Positions 25,191 through 34,111 are shown, counted from the first letter of the stretch. The stretch is DNA of 64,000 bases from Veillonella sp. (GCF_018364065.1 NZ_JAGZMO010000004.1:124001-188000), one strand, 5' to 3'. The notes: generated by a model not told the origin, from the letters alone. A program made the numbers and translations.

Positions 25191-25706
25191 ATGAAGAGTA
25201 TTGTTATTTATTCGTCCCGTACGGGGAACACAAAACAAGTGGCGGAAGCAATTCATTCGGTGTTACCGGAAGGTACCCCTATTGTAACGGTAAAAGAAGC
25301 GCCGGAGAATTTGAAGGACTATGATGTTGTGTTTATGGGCTTCTGGGCTGATCAGGGCAATGCCAATAAAGAGGCGCAAGCGGTACTTAAATGCATTGAT
25401 GCGGAAAAAGTGGCCTTGTTCGCCACATTGGGCGTGCCACCTATGATGCCACATGCGAAAGAAACTATGGTGGCAGCTACACAATTACTTCCTGAAGGCC
25501 AAACACCGGTAGGCACATTCATGTGTCAGGGCAAAGTAGACCCTAAAGTAATTGAAATGATGTTTAAAATCTTCCCTGACGGACATCCTCATGGCCGCAG
25601 TGCGGAACGTGAAGAACGCCATAAACAGGCTGCATCCCATCCGGACGCGAACGACTTGGCTAAGGCTAAAGAATTTGCCAAAGACGTGTTGGCTAAATTA
25701 GGGTAA
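25191..25706 (+). CDS. Flavodoxin family protein of the heme locus
   Basis: A 171-residue flavodoxin-like protein. The FMN phosphate loop is YSSRTGNTKQVAEAI at residues 7-21, followed by VFMGFWADQGNANKE. Family members with the same layout (flavodoxin plus radical SAM HutW/HmuW) supply electrons for anaerobic heme opening, as in the HmuF/HmuW pair of Fusobacterium. The C-terminal part has a His-rich charged stretch (GHPHGRSAEREERHKQAASH) that recalls the HPxG tail of the hutW-like protein. The frame is open back to 25170, but AAAGGAG precisely precedes ATG 25191. Electron transfer to the hutW-like enzyme is inferred from the neighbourhood. Confidence 0.82.
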   Translation: MKSIVIYSSRTGNTKQVAEAIHSVLPEGTPIVTVKEAPENLKDYDVVFMGFWADQGNANKEAQAVLKCIDAEKVALFATLGVPPMMPHAKETMVAATQLLPEGQTPVGTFMCQGKVDPKVIEMMFKIFPDGHPHGRSAEREERHKQAASHPDANDLAKAKEFAKDVLAKLG

Positions 25707-25720
25707 GTTTTTAATTTAGT

Positions 25721-25750
25721 AAAAGCTTATATATTGTATATGCTTTTAAA
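25721..25750 (+). terminator. Possible weak terminator after the flavodoxin gene
   Basis: AAAAGC (25721-25726) and GCTTTT (25742-25747) enclose complementary TATATA/TATAT arms. The T-run is part of the stem, so efficiency is doubtful. Confidence 0.4.
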
Positions 25751-25844
25751 TTAGTGAAAGTTTCTAAGTTAGTATCAGCGTTTAACTTGGAATACGCTTT
25801 TATATGAGTTTAAATTTTTATATAAATTTTAAAATGTATTAATC

Positions 25845-25977
25845 TGACATAATAGGTAAGGACCTATTCGCAATTTTCTTGGGAGCACAGGCGCAGTAAG
25901 CAGTGGCAGTCGTTACAACTGTTGCAACTGTTCACTTACATGCGCTGTGTGGCGAATCAGGTCCTTTTATTATGTCA
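25845..25977. repeat. 133-nt long inverted repeat between flavodoxin and receptor genes
   Basis: TGACATAATA-x-AAGGACCT-ATTCGC on the left matches the complement of GCGAATCAGGTCCTTTTATTATGTCA on the right over about 25 bp. Inside, CACAG/CTGTG, GCGC/GCGC and GTAAG/CTTAC continue the pairing, with an apical GTTACAACTGTTGCAACTG direct repeat. The arms are A/T-rich outside and G/C-rich inside, so it could end transcription from either side or be a structured RNA upstream of the first receptor gene. Confidence 0.75.
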
Positions 25978-26254
25978 TTTTTTATGCATAGATTTTTGTG
26001 AAGTGTAGTAAGTGCTATTTGTGAAAGCGGCTTTAGTTACGTGAGTTAAGGGCATATAGAAAAGTTCTATTCAGAAAAGTAAATATTAAATCATATATGT
26101 GATTGTTGTTGGAGGTGATGCAGAGAGGGAGTTATGGTTGCCGTGTGGGTAAGTAATGGAAATTTAAGGGGATACCGTCACTTACAATTACTTATGGAGC
26201 TTAGTGTTTAGGGATATTTTAAAAGCGCATAAATAATTTATAGGAGATTCAGGT
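25978..26254. other. Leader region of the first receptor gene
   Basis: No long gene is present. GGAGGTG and AGAGGGAG precede a possible 25-codon reading frame (26134-26211, ATG to TAG) whose peptide (MVAVWVSNGNLRGYRHLQLL...) I do not recognise. The receptor's own site, TAGGAG, lies just before 26255. No good promoter was found. Confidence 0.4.
26134..26211 (+). CDS. Possible 25-codon leader peptide
   Basis: ATG at 26134 is preceded by GAGAGGGAG at a fitting distance, and the frame ends at TAG 26209-26211. It sits 44 bases before the first receptor gene. There is no similarity I recognise and no evidence beyond position and ribosome-binding site, so it may be chance. Confidence 0.2.
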   Translation: MVAVWVSNGNLRGYRHLQLLMELSV

Positions 26255-28177
26255 ATGAACGGAGTATCAAAAAAGCATTTAATTTTAACCGGTTTAATTT
26301 TGTCGGCTATGGCGTCGCCGGTGTGGGCCGCCGATTCTGTAAGTGACTCAGACAGCACAGTGAGTCATATTGACACCGTTGTGGTAACCGCTTCAAAAAC
26401 GAAAGAAACAATTAAAGCGGCACCGCAGGCCGTTGAAGTAATTACGGCGGAGGATATGAAAAAACTGGGCGCCGATAATTTAGTGACCGGTTTACAGTTG
26501 GCAGATAACTTAAGCTTGTCCGGTGCCACGCAGAGCGGCACGGGAAATCAGGTTATGCTTCGGGGCATGGACTCCCGTCACACACTGATTTTAGTGGACG
26601 GAAAACGTATGTCCGGCGAAGATACGGCGCAGACAGCCAATATTTATGTATTGAGCCGCATTAACTTGAGCAATGTGGAACGCGTGGAAATCGTGCGCGG
26701 TGCAGCCAGTGCGTTGTATGGATCTGACGCTATGGGCGGTGTTATTAACATTATTACGAAGAAAAATGCGGAAGAAGGCGGCTCCGTTGGTGTGAGCACA
26801 GGGAATCATGAAATGACGAACTGGTACAGCTATTCCACCGGTAAACAGGGCCGTTGGACTGCTACGGCGGATGCGCGATTTACAAAAGTACGCGAAATCA
26901 ACGTACTCAGCAGCTCTTCGTCGTCCGGCAATGTATATAATCAGCCGAGCTTATACGGTACGAAGCAATTCTATAATGTGAGCACCACTTATGATTTCGA
27001 AAATGCTAACAACAATGAACTTCGTTTTGATGCGTCTTATTGGACTTCTAACATGCAGACTTCGAGTAGCAACAAGTCTTCCATTGCCCGCTATAATCAG
27101 GACGGCTACGATTTAAGCATGGCGTACAGCGGTAAAACGGACAGAAACGAGTATGAAATTCGTACGTACTATGACCGTTTAAATCGCGAGTATCGCCCGG
27201 CTTCATCAGCGTTGAACGAAGACGGCAAGTATTACAACTTCGTCGTGGAAGCTCATGACACTATGTATGTGAATGATGATCATACCCTTACATTCGGTGG
27301 TGAATATCGCAAAAACTATTACGAAGGTACACGTTTAGAAGATGAGGCGGCTCATGAAGTAGATTCTGTAGCGGCTTTTGTGGAAGATACATGGCAAGTC
27401 AATGATAAATGGATTTTACAGCCGGCTGTGCGTTTTGAACACAATGACCAGTTCGGTTCCAATGTGTCTCCGAAGTTGGGTACTACCTATAACTTCACCG
27501 ATCATTTCCGTGTGAAAGCCAACTACGGATTAGGCTACCGAGCCCCAAGTATTTCCGATTTGTACATGAACTTCAGCCATACTGTGGGCACATTCTCGTA
27601 CCGCATCTTAGGTAACGAAAATCTGGAACCTGAAAAATCCAGAAACTTTGATGTGTCCTTGGAAGGTGAAAAGGGCAACATGTTCGCAAAAGTGACTTAC
27701 TACGACAATCGCGTTAAGAACTTGATTGACTATACGGTAGTGGGGTATATTAGCGGCTTCCTCACTATGAAGTATGTAAACATCGATGAAGCGCGTATTA
27801 AAGGTGTGGAAAGCACTTTGGGATACAACTTCAGTGACCGTTTAACCTTCAAATTGACACATAATTACATTAACGGTATCGATGAAAGCGATGGCAGCCG
27901 CTTGGCTAACCGCCCACGCTCCATCAGTACAGCTCAGCTTTCTTACGACAATAAAGAGACAAACGGCTATAATATTACGCTTTGGGATTCCTTTACTGAT
28001 GATTATTACTTTAACAGCAAGTATTATAGCTTCAATACTCTCAATGTGTCGGCTACGAAACGCGTCAATAAAGACTTGTCAGTTTTTGCGGCGGTGGAAA
28101 TTATCTTTGATAAAGAAATTGATGATCTGTACATGTTCGGACGCGTATGGCGTGTTGGGGCAGAAATGAAATTCTAA
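26255..28177 (+). CDS. TonB-dependent outer-membrane receptor 1
   Basis: A 640-residue receptor. The signal peptide is cleaved near PVWAAD (residue 25). A TonB box-like DTVVVTASK (about 40-48) leads into the plug domain (about 50-165, with MLRGMDSRHTLILVDGKRM and ERVEIVRGAASALYGSDAMG), and a 22-strand barrel ends MKF. The plug is of the hemoglobin/colicin I-type class, which imports heme, siderophores or cobalamin. It is a clear paralogue of the next receptor. Near the C-terminus it reads VEIIFDKE where receptors usually have VNNIFDKE. TAGGAG precedes the ATG. Heme is the likeliest ligand from the locus; this is inference. Confidence 0.88.
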   Translation: MNGVSKKHLILTGLILSAMASPVWAADSVSDSDSTVSHIDTVVVTASKTKETIKAAPQAVEVITAEDMKKLGADNLVTGLQLADNLSLSGATQSGTGNQVMLRGMDSRHTLILVDGKRMSGEDTAQTANIYVLSRINLSNVERVEIVRGAASALYGSDAMGGVINIITKKNAEEGGSVGVSTGNHEMTNWYSYSTGKQGRWTATADARFTKVREINVLSSSSSSGNVYNQPSLYGTKQFYNVSTTYDFENANNNELRFDASYWTSNMQTSSSNKSSIARYNQDGYDLSMAYSGKTDRNEYEIRTYYDRLNREYRPASSALNEDGKYYNFVVEAHDTMYVNDDHTLTFGGEYRKNYYEGTRLEDEAAHEVDSVAAFVEDTWQVNDKWILQPAVRFEHNDQFGSNVSPKLGTTYNFTDHFRVKANYGLGYRAPSISDLYMNFSHTVGTFSYRILGNENLEPEKSRNFDVSLEGEKGNMFAKVTYYDNRVKNLIDYTVVGYISGFLTMKYVNIDEARIKGVESTLGYNFSDRLTFKLTHNYINGIDESDGSRLANRPRSISTAQLSYDNKETNGYNITLWDSFTDDYYFNSKYYSFNTLNVSATKRVNKDLSVFAAVEIIFDKEIDDLYMFGRVWRVGAEMKF

Positions 28178-28217
28178 TCAGTGAAACTCATTACAGCCTT
28201 TATCATGGACGTGTCGT

Positions 28218-28301
28218 GGGCGTGTAGTTTGAAGTTGTCCACTTCCAATGCTATGTTTTGGGCATGTGGTTTGAAGTCTCCCACTTGAAATGATATAAAA
28301 T
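28218..28301. repeat. 42-bp imperfect tandem repeat, two copies
   Basis: GGGCGTGTAGTTTGAAGTTG... (28218-28259) is followed by a diverged second copy GGGCATGTGGTTTGAAGTCT... (28260-28301). Each contains a GAAGT-5nt-ACTTS mini-hairpin. It lies 40 bases after the receptor 1 stop codon. Confidence 0.7.
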
Positions 28302-28315
28302 AAAAAGTTTACATT

Positions 28316-28333
28316 AGATTCTAAGTAGAATCT
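28316..28333. promoter_or_regulatory. Perfect 7-4-7 palindrome upstream of receptor 2
   Basis: AGATTCT-AAGT-AGAATCT is a perfect inverted repeat directly after a TTTACA (28308-28313). It could be an operator in a promoter region, but a matching -10 at normal spacing is not clear (TATGAT at 28335 gives a 21-bp spacer). Confidence 0.45.
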
Positions 28334-28348
28334 TTATGATGTTCGTTA

Positions 28349-28407
28349 TTCGGGTAGGACTAAGCAGTCTAAGAAACGCTATGGTTCTGCCCGAATCACT
28401 TTTTTTA
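28349..28407 (+). terminator. Hairpin terminator or attenuator before receptor 2
   Basis: ATTCGGGTAGGAC and GTTCTGCCCGAAT form a 13-bp stem (with G-U pairs) around a 23-nt loop, followed by CACTTTTTTT. It either ends the receptor 1 transcript or attenuates receptor 2, which starts 240 bases later. Confidence 0.7.
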
Positions 28408-28649
28408 GATACTTAAGATGAAGGGATAGTGATAGGTCCTTCTTTGCATAGAGCATAGTTTATCACTGTTTTTTATAAGCCTTTGTGTAGACGCGGTTTA
28501 TAGCCAATCGAGGCCTTGAACAGGTGTGTGTGAAATGAATTTATATGTTCGAGGACCTAAGCAGTTATGAGGGCGAACAGTTACTTTGTTCTTTGTGATT
28601 TAAACGTTTGTACGTGCGAGTATTGGTGTTGTATAAGAGGTAAACAAGA
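28408..28649. other. Gap upstream of receptor 2
   Basis: No gene. A second hairpin, TAGTGATA / TATCACTG with a following T-run (28427-28475), resembles another terminator. No consensus promoter was recognised between it and the receptor 2 start. Confidence 0.4.
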
Positions 28650-30722
28650 ATGAGAGATTTAAAAAGAAAAGATTTAGTGTTACGTGCCATGACATTGGCG
28701 GTGCTGTTGGCGCCGATATATGGCGTGCAGGCGGCAGATTTATCGACGGATGTGGTGTTGGTAACAGCATCGAAAACGGAGGAAACGGTGAAGGCCGCGC
28801 CGCAGGCTGTAGAAGTTATTACAGCGGAAGACATGAAACAGATGGGGGCTACGGACCTTGTGTCGGCGTTGCAGCTGGCAGACAACGTGAGCTTGGCTGA
28901 ATCTGCCATGACCGGAAATCAGGTTATGCTCCGCGGCATGGATACGAAGCATACACTGATTTTAGTGGACGGGAAACGCATTGCCGGCGAAGATACGGAC
29001 AGTACAGCCAATGTGTATACCCTTGGCCGTATGAGCCTTGATACGGTGGAACGTGTGGAAATCGTACGCGGTGCCACCAGTTCGTTGTACGGCTCTGATG
29101 CGATGGGCGGTGTAATTAACATTATTACGAAACTGCCTGACAAAGAGGGCGTGACCGTTGGTGTGAATACGGGGACGAAACAGCAGAATAATTACTATCG
29201 TTATGATTCAGGTAAACAGGGGCGTTGGAACGTGTCTGCAGGCGCACAGTTTACAAAAGTAAGACCGAATAATATTTACACGAAAACGGAAGCATCTGCT
29301 ACGAAAGTGGGCAGTGAAGGATACAACCGTTATATGTTCGGCAATCGTCAGAATTTCGACATTACGGCTACGTATGATTTTGAAAACGAAAATAAAAATA
29401 AATTGCGCTTGGACGCTAATTATTTTAAAGAAAAACTACGTACGGAATTAGCTGATGTGCAGGGCATTAATCGAGGCATGGTGTATGACCAGCAAAAAGA
29501 CAAGGTGGAGCACTATGATAATACGGGTTACGGCTTGAGTGCCACGTATACGGGCTCTACAGAGAAAAACGATTATCAGGTCCGCACTTATTACAATCAG
29601 CTGAGAAAAGATTATGACATGAGAAACAATGTGGATTTTTCTTTCTTGGGCCGTTTCAGCAAGGTAGCACAAACTATGATGGAGCGCATGTATCCGAGCT
29701 CCGATTACGACCGTGCCAAATATTACACATGGGTGACCGACGCGCAAAACACTATGTATGTGAATGAAGATCATACGCTGACCTTCGGCGGGGAGTATCG
29801 CAAGGTGTATTACGCCGGCACACGTTTGGGAGGTCAAGCCGATGCGAACGGAGTGAAGAAACAGGAAGCACATACAGTTAATTCCTACGCGGGCTTTTTA
29901 GAAGATACATGGCAGGTAACAGATAAGCTCATGTTGCAGCCGTCCATTCGTTATGAGCACAACAGCTCCTTCGGCTCCAATGTGTCGCCTCATATCGGCT
30001 TAAACTACAGCATTACAGATAGCCTTCGTTTCAAAGCGAATTATGGCAAAGGCTATAAGGCGCCAACCGTTTCCGAACTGTATATGAATATGTGGCACAG
30101 CCCGGGGCCAATCATGGTAAATGTAGTGGGGAATCCTGATTTGGAACCGGAAAAAACCACGAACTTTGATATTTCGCTGGAAGGGGAGCGAGGTAAATCA
30201 TTTGGGAAAATTACCTATTACAATAATAAAGTTTCAAATCTCATCAATTACAACCAGTGGCGAGATATGCTTACCGGCGTATACCACGCGCAATATGTGA
30301 ACGTGAACAAAGCGCAGATCAACGGCGTTGAATTGACCTTGGGACATAATTTGAGCGACCGTTTAAGCTTAAAAGCTACGTACAATTACATCGATGCTAT
30401 GGATAAAACCACGAATACTCGATTGCTGAACCGCGCTAAATCCATTACCACCATTCAGCTTGCTTACGATGACAAACAGCCGACCGGTTACACAGCCGTT
30501 CTCTGGAACAGTTTTACTCATGACTATGCGTATAACGCAAGCGGCCGCAGCAGCACAGATTATAACCTGTATTCCTTCAACACACTCAATGCGGCCATCA
30601 CCCGTAACTTTAACGAAAACCTGTCAGCCTTCGTGGCCGTTAACAACATTCTCGACAAAGACGTGGAAGAATTGAACATGTACGGACGAGTATGGAGAGT
30701 AGGAGCTGAGATGAAATTCTAG
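28650..30722 (+). CDS. TonB-dependent outer-membrane receptor 2
   Basis: A 690-residue receptor paralogous to receptor 1. The signal peptide is cleaved near GVQAAD (residue 29). A TonB box-like region DVVLVTASK, a plug domain (about 45-160, EVITAEDMKQMGATDLVSAL and MLRGMDTKHTLILVDGKRI) and a barrel ending RVWRVGAEMKF follow. It is 50 residues longer than receptor 1, mainly in the barrel between about 200 and 400, where surface loops would be, so ligand preference probably differs. The TonB-box and barrel-end sequences match receptor 1, suggesting duplication in place. Ligand unknown; heme, hemoproteins or siderophores fit. Confidence 0.88.
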   Translation: MRDLKRKDLVLRAMTLAVLLAPIYGVQAADLSTDVVLVTASKTEETVKAAPQAVEVITAEDMKQMGATDLVSALQLADNVSLAESAMTGNQVMLRGMDTKHTLILVDGKRIAGEDTDSTANVYTLGRMSLDTVERVEIVRGATSSLYGSDAMGGVINIITKLPDKEGVTVGVNTGTKQQNNYYRYDSGKQGRWNVSAGAQFTKVRPNNIYTKTEASATKVGSEGYNRYMFGNRQNFDITATYDFENENKNKLRLDANYFKEKLRTELADVQGINRGMVYDQQKDKVEHYDNTGYGLSATYTGSTEKNDYQVRTYYNQLRKDYDMRNNVDFSFLGRFSKVAQTMMERMYPSSDYDRAKYYTWVTDAQNTMYVNEDHTLTFGGEYRKVYYAGTRLGGQADANGVKKQEAHTVNSYAGFLEDTWQVTDKLMLQPSIRYEHNSSFGSNVSPHIGLNYSITDSLRFKANYGKGYKAPTVSELYMNMWHSPGPIMVNVVGNPDLEPEKTTNFDISLEGERGKSFGKITYYNNKVSNLINYNQWRDMLTGVYHAQYVNVNKAQINGVELTLGHNLSDRLSLKATYNYIDAMDKTTNTRLLNRAKSITTIQLAYDDKQPTGYTAVLWNSFTHDYAYNASGRSSTDYNLYSFNTLNAAITRNFNENLSAFVAVNNILDKDVEELNMYGRVWRVGAEMKF

Positions 30723-30794
30723 GCTCAATTTATTAGATGGTAGTTAGGTATGACATGGAGTACATGAAACATATAAGGGAGTTAGAGGTTTATA

Positions 30795-32960
30795 ATGAAA
30801 AAATTGAAAACTAGAGAGTTTATATTGACCGGATTGATTGTAAGTGCGTTGGCGGCGCCATATTTCGGGGCCGGAGTCAGTGCGGCTGAGACCGCTACTA
30901 ATGCGGATTCCACGACGGTTGATTCCGGTATTGTGCTGAAAGCAACGAAGATTCAGCAGGAATACGTGGAGATTAATCGCTTAAAAGAAACAAAGCAGAT
31001 TATTGTTTTGGATAAGAAAGATTTACAGGAAAAGGGGTATACATCGGTGTCGCAGGCACTGAGTGATGTGCCAAGTATTATGGTAGGGGCCACAGGCTCC
31101 GGGGATATTGATATTCGCGGTCAGGGATCCGATCAGGCAAACCGCAATATTCAAGTGTTAATCGATGGTGCACCGGTTACAACGTTAGTAAATCATCCGC
31201 TACAAAGTAATTACGACATTGTTCCAATCGAACAGATTGAAAAGATTGAGATTGTTCCCGGTGGCGGTTCTGTATTATATGGTTCCGGCGCCGTGGGCGG
31301 TGTAATTAATATTACAACGAATTTGCGAGACGGTGCGGCACAAAAGAGTACCGTGTCTACAGAATGGAATTCCAAAGGCTATCGTCTGAATGCGGCCGTT
31401 GTGGCTCCATTGGGCGAGAAGGCGCAGATGGAAGTTGATTACTCTAAAATTGACCGCGATTTATACTTTGTCAACACGTATCGCAACAGTGACTATTATG
31501 CGGTAGGGATTCATGCACAGCCTACAGAGAAGCAATACTTTACAATCCGTGCGAGCCGCTTAAAGGAAGAAGGGCAGCACATTGAAAATGTGAATGCGAA
31601 AACATTGGCCTCGGCAGGCCCTAACTATGTACCGGACTTTCAAAAAGAAACCATAGGGCTTGATGCGGAGGGGCATAAAATTATTCAAGAGCGACGCCGC
31701 TATCTCTATGGTGACAGGGAATTAACAACTTATTCTGCTCATTATCGAAATGACTTCGCAGACAATTGGTACTTCGATACAGAGCTTTTCTATAACGAAG
31801 GGTACTATAAAAATATCAATACGTCTGATAAGCAGATGGATCACAGCACGCGCGGTACACGTATGAAGTTCGGCTACGATTATGGCAATGAAGATAATTT
31901 ATTAATCGGCATCGATTACATGCAGCAAAAGGCGAATCTCGATTACAACGACTATAAATTAGTGAATTCGAAGAAGAAAACGTATACGTTGAAGCCGTAT
32001 TCGTTTAATTACGACAAGAAAACAAAAGCTATCTATGCCCTTAATACAATTAAAAACGGTCGCTTTACTATGACCCAAGGGATTCGTCGAGAAGTCATCG
32101 ACTGGGGTTTTGATAAGACCGGTAATAACATCAGCGGGGCGGATACGTCGGTGCGTAACAATGTAGCGGCTGAACTTTCTGCAGCGTATCACTACAGTGA
32201 CTTAGGGCGCGTGTATGCTCGTTGGGAACGGGGCTATACGACGCCGGACGGCATTCAGATCAGTGATGAAGTTAGAATAGATGGTGTTAAACGGTATGTG
32301 CCGACCAATGCGGATGATGAAATTTTCAATATTTATGAAGTAGGTGTTCGCGATAAAATCGGCGCATCCGCTGTAAGCTTGACAGCGTTTTACAATGAAA
32401 CGAACAATCAGCTGAATCGCTTCTACATTATGGATAAAAACGGTTTATCTTATCAGACGTTGAATTTGTTAAAAACGAAGCGTCACGGCATTGAATTATC
32501 TCTCAGTCAGCGCGTTGGTAAATGGAGATTTCAAGAAGGTCTGACATACCTGAAAGGTAAGAGTGACTATACCGAGTGGGGCCGCGATTACATGGTGTCC
32601 AACGGTAAGCGCATCGTAAATTATACGAAGAGCGGGCTCAAAAAAGTGCCGAAGTATAAGGCCTTGCTCCGTGCCGATTACAGTCCTAACGATCAATGGA
32701 CAATCGGATTGAAATATACTTTCTTTGGTGAGTACAATAACTTCCTTGAAGATGCGAATAAAGAAACTGACGGCATCATGGCGTCTTACGGCTTATTTGA
32801 CATTAATGTCAATTATAAGGCCAATGACAGTGTTACTTGGTATGGCGGCATCACTAACGTATTCAATAAACGTTACTATGAATATGGTGGTGACGGCTTC
32901 TATACCTATGTACCGGGTGCGGAACGCATGTACTTTGCCGGTGCTAAATATACATTCTAA
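30795..32960 (+). CDS. TonB-dependent outer-membrane receptor 3
   Basis: A 721-residue receptor not closely related to the other two. The signal peptide is cleaved near VSAAET (about residue 32). The plug (about 50-180) contains LSDVPSIMVGATGSGDIDIR, VLIDGAPVTTLVNHPLQSNY and IEIVPGGGSVLYGSGAVGG, and the barrel ends KYTF. The plug wording resembles siderophore receptors more than the hemoglobin class. It follows receptor 2 by 72 bases without a terminator and is followed by a tonB paralogue 37 bases on, so receptors 2 and 3 and tonB2 may form one operon. AAGGGAG precedes the ATG. Confidence 0.88.
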   Translation: MKKLKTREFILTGLIVSALAAPYFGAGVSAAETATNADSTTVDSGIVLKATKIQQEYVEINRLKETKQIIVLDKKDLQEKGYTSVSQALSDVPSIMVGATGSGDIDIRGQGSDQANRNIQVLIDGAPVTTLVNHPLQSNYDIVPIEQIEKIEIVPGGGSVLYGSGAVGGVINITTNLRDGAAQKSTVSTEWNSKGYRLNAAVVAPLGEKAQMEVDYSKIDRDLYFVNTYRNSDYYAVGIHAQPTEKQYFTIRASRLKEEGQHIENVNAKTLASAGPNYVPDFQKETIGLDAEGHKIIQERRRYLYGDRELTTYSAHYRNDFADNWYFDTELFYNEGYYKNINTSDKQMDHSTRGTRMKFGYDYGNEDNLLIGIDYMQQKANLDYNDYKLVNSKKKTYTLKPYSFNYDKKTKAIYALNTIKNGRFTMTQGIRREVIDWGFDKTGNNISGADTSVRNNVAAELSAAYHYSDLGRVYARWERGYTTPDGIQISDEVRIDGVKRYVPTNADDEIFNIYEVGVRDKIGASAVSLTAFYNETNNQLNRFYIMDKNGLSYQTLNLLKTKRHGIELSLSQRVGKWRFQEGLTYLKGKSDYTEWGRDYMVSNGKRIVNYTKSGLKKVPKYKALLRADYSPNDQWTIGLKYTFFGEYNNFLEDANKETDGIMASYGLFDINVNYKANDSVTWYGGITNVFNKRYYEYGGDGFYTYVPGAERMYFAGAKYTF

Positions 32961-32997
32961 TATGCTGTAATAAATAATTCGGGAGGAGTTGAAGCAG

Positions 32998-33888
32998 TTG
33001 GACAGGTGGTATCGAAGTTGTATAGACTCCGTTGGAATTCATGCAGTAACGTTGTTTCTCATCGGTGCGGCCATTGTGTATTGGCCGGCCACGCCTCCGG
33101 CTCCGACATATGTGGAGATTGAAATTAGCGGCGGAGGCAGTTTAGGCGGCAGTGGTGGAGGCGGTGATGCGGGCGGATTAGGTAATGTGGGAAATATTTC
33201 CATGCCCGTCAAAAGCGCAGGCACTGAAGCCATGGTTCAGGCCGCAATGAAGGAAATAGACCAGGCTATTGAGTCCGGTGAAATCGTTACGAGTCGTACG
33301 ATGAATGACGCTCATGGGGTAGCGTCTAACTCGTTAACACACTCTGCGACTATGATTAATTCCAATGGAACTACAGCCTCAACAGCGACTACGTCAATGA
33401 CAGGGGATGTAACAGGAAATGGCTCCGGAGTTGGCAGGAATCCTGACGGTCACGGTGCATTCAGAAACGGAACAGGCACCGGCACCGGATCGGGGAACGG
33501 CAACGGTGATGCGGATGGAGATGGCCGAGGTACCGGCGAGGGGAGCGGTAACGGTCTGGGCGCCGGCTTTTCCTTAGGCGGTGACGGCATTTATACGGCC
33601 ACTGACGGCAGCAATGTGGATTATACATTGCTTCGTGATGCGGAGGGACGGTGGCCTGATGAAGCTCGCACCGTAGGCTATTCGAAAGTGGTACGTGTGA
33701 ATGTGCGAATTCTGGTAGATACGGACGGGAGCATTTCTGATGTGACAGTAATGAATGATGCGCCTAACTTGGGATTTAAGGAGGAGGCTGTTCGGGCGGC
33801 CTATGGTATGAAATTCGCGCCTATATATTACGAAGGCCGCAACATCCGCATGTATATGGTGAAGCCCATTGAGTTTTACCCGCAATAG
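32998..33888 (+). CDS. tonB: TonB family energy-transducing protein, second copy
   Basis: A 296-residue TonB-like protein. One N-terminal helix (about 10-28) is followed by a linker with Gly-rich blocks (GGGSLGGSGGGGDAGG and a GTGTGTGSGNGNGDADGD-type run), and a C-terminal domain (YTLLRDAEGRWPDEARTVGY, VNVRILVDTDGSISDVTV, EEAVRAAYGMKFAPIYY). The C-terminal domain is clearly TonB-like but diverges from copy 1, which may reflect pairing with receptor 3. Two TTG codons are candidates; GGGAGGAG (32981-32988) abuts the first (32989), so the second at 32998 fits better. No ATG is suitable. Confidence 0.82.
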   Translation: MDRWYRSCIDSVGIHAVTLFLIGAAIVYWPATPPAPTYVEIEISGGGSLGGSGGGGDAGGLGNVGNISMPVKSAGTEAMVQAAMKEIDQAIESGEIVTSRTMNDAHGVASNSLTHSATMINSNGTTASTATTSMTGDVTGNGSGVGRNPDGHGAFRNGTGTGTGSGNGNGDADGDGRGTGEGSGNGLGAGFSLGGDGIYTATDGSNVDYTLLRDAEGRWPDEARTVGYSKVVRVNVRILVDTDGSISDVTVMNDAPNLGFKEEAVRAAYGMKFAPIYYEGRNIRMYMVKPIEFYPQ

Positions 33889-33900
33889 CGTAATAAGCAC

Positions 33901-33969
33901 ATGAAGTTTATTCGTATAAGTTTATGAATCTTATTCGCATAGAGCTATGAGTTCTACGCGTATAGGACT
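33901..33969. repeat. 23-bp degenerate tandem repeat, three copies
   Basis: Three 23-base units near ATGAAKYTTATTCGYATAAG (33901-33923, 33924-33946, 33947-33969), plus the start of a fourth, lie 12 bases after the tonB2 stop codon. The region has no gene. Confidence 0.8.
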
Positions 33970-34028
33970 ATGATTTTTACCATCAATAAGTTTGATAAAT
34001 GCCACACGAGGTTTCACGAGCTTTCGCC

Positions 34029-34057
34029 TTGACAGGCTATGTTCCTACAGGTAAAAT
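34029..34057 (+). promoter_or_regulatory. Promoter of the pyr operon
   Basis: TTGACA (34029-34034), a 17-bp spacer and TAAAAT (34052-34057) place the transcript start about 50 bases before the PyrR-type binding loop. Confidence 0.8.
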
Positions 34058-34111
34058 AAAGGAGTAAGAAACAGAAAAACAGTACGAGAGACTGTTCGTT
34101 TGAAATCATAA

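Noticed and set aside
22254..28177. Cobalamin (BtuFCD plus BtuB) instead of heme transport
   Set aside because: No cobalamin riboswitch was seen in the leaders, and exbBD, a HutW-like enzyme and a flavodoxin favour heme. Not fully excluded for individual receptors.
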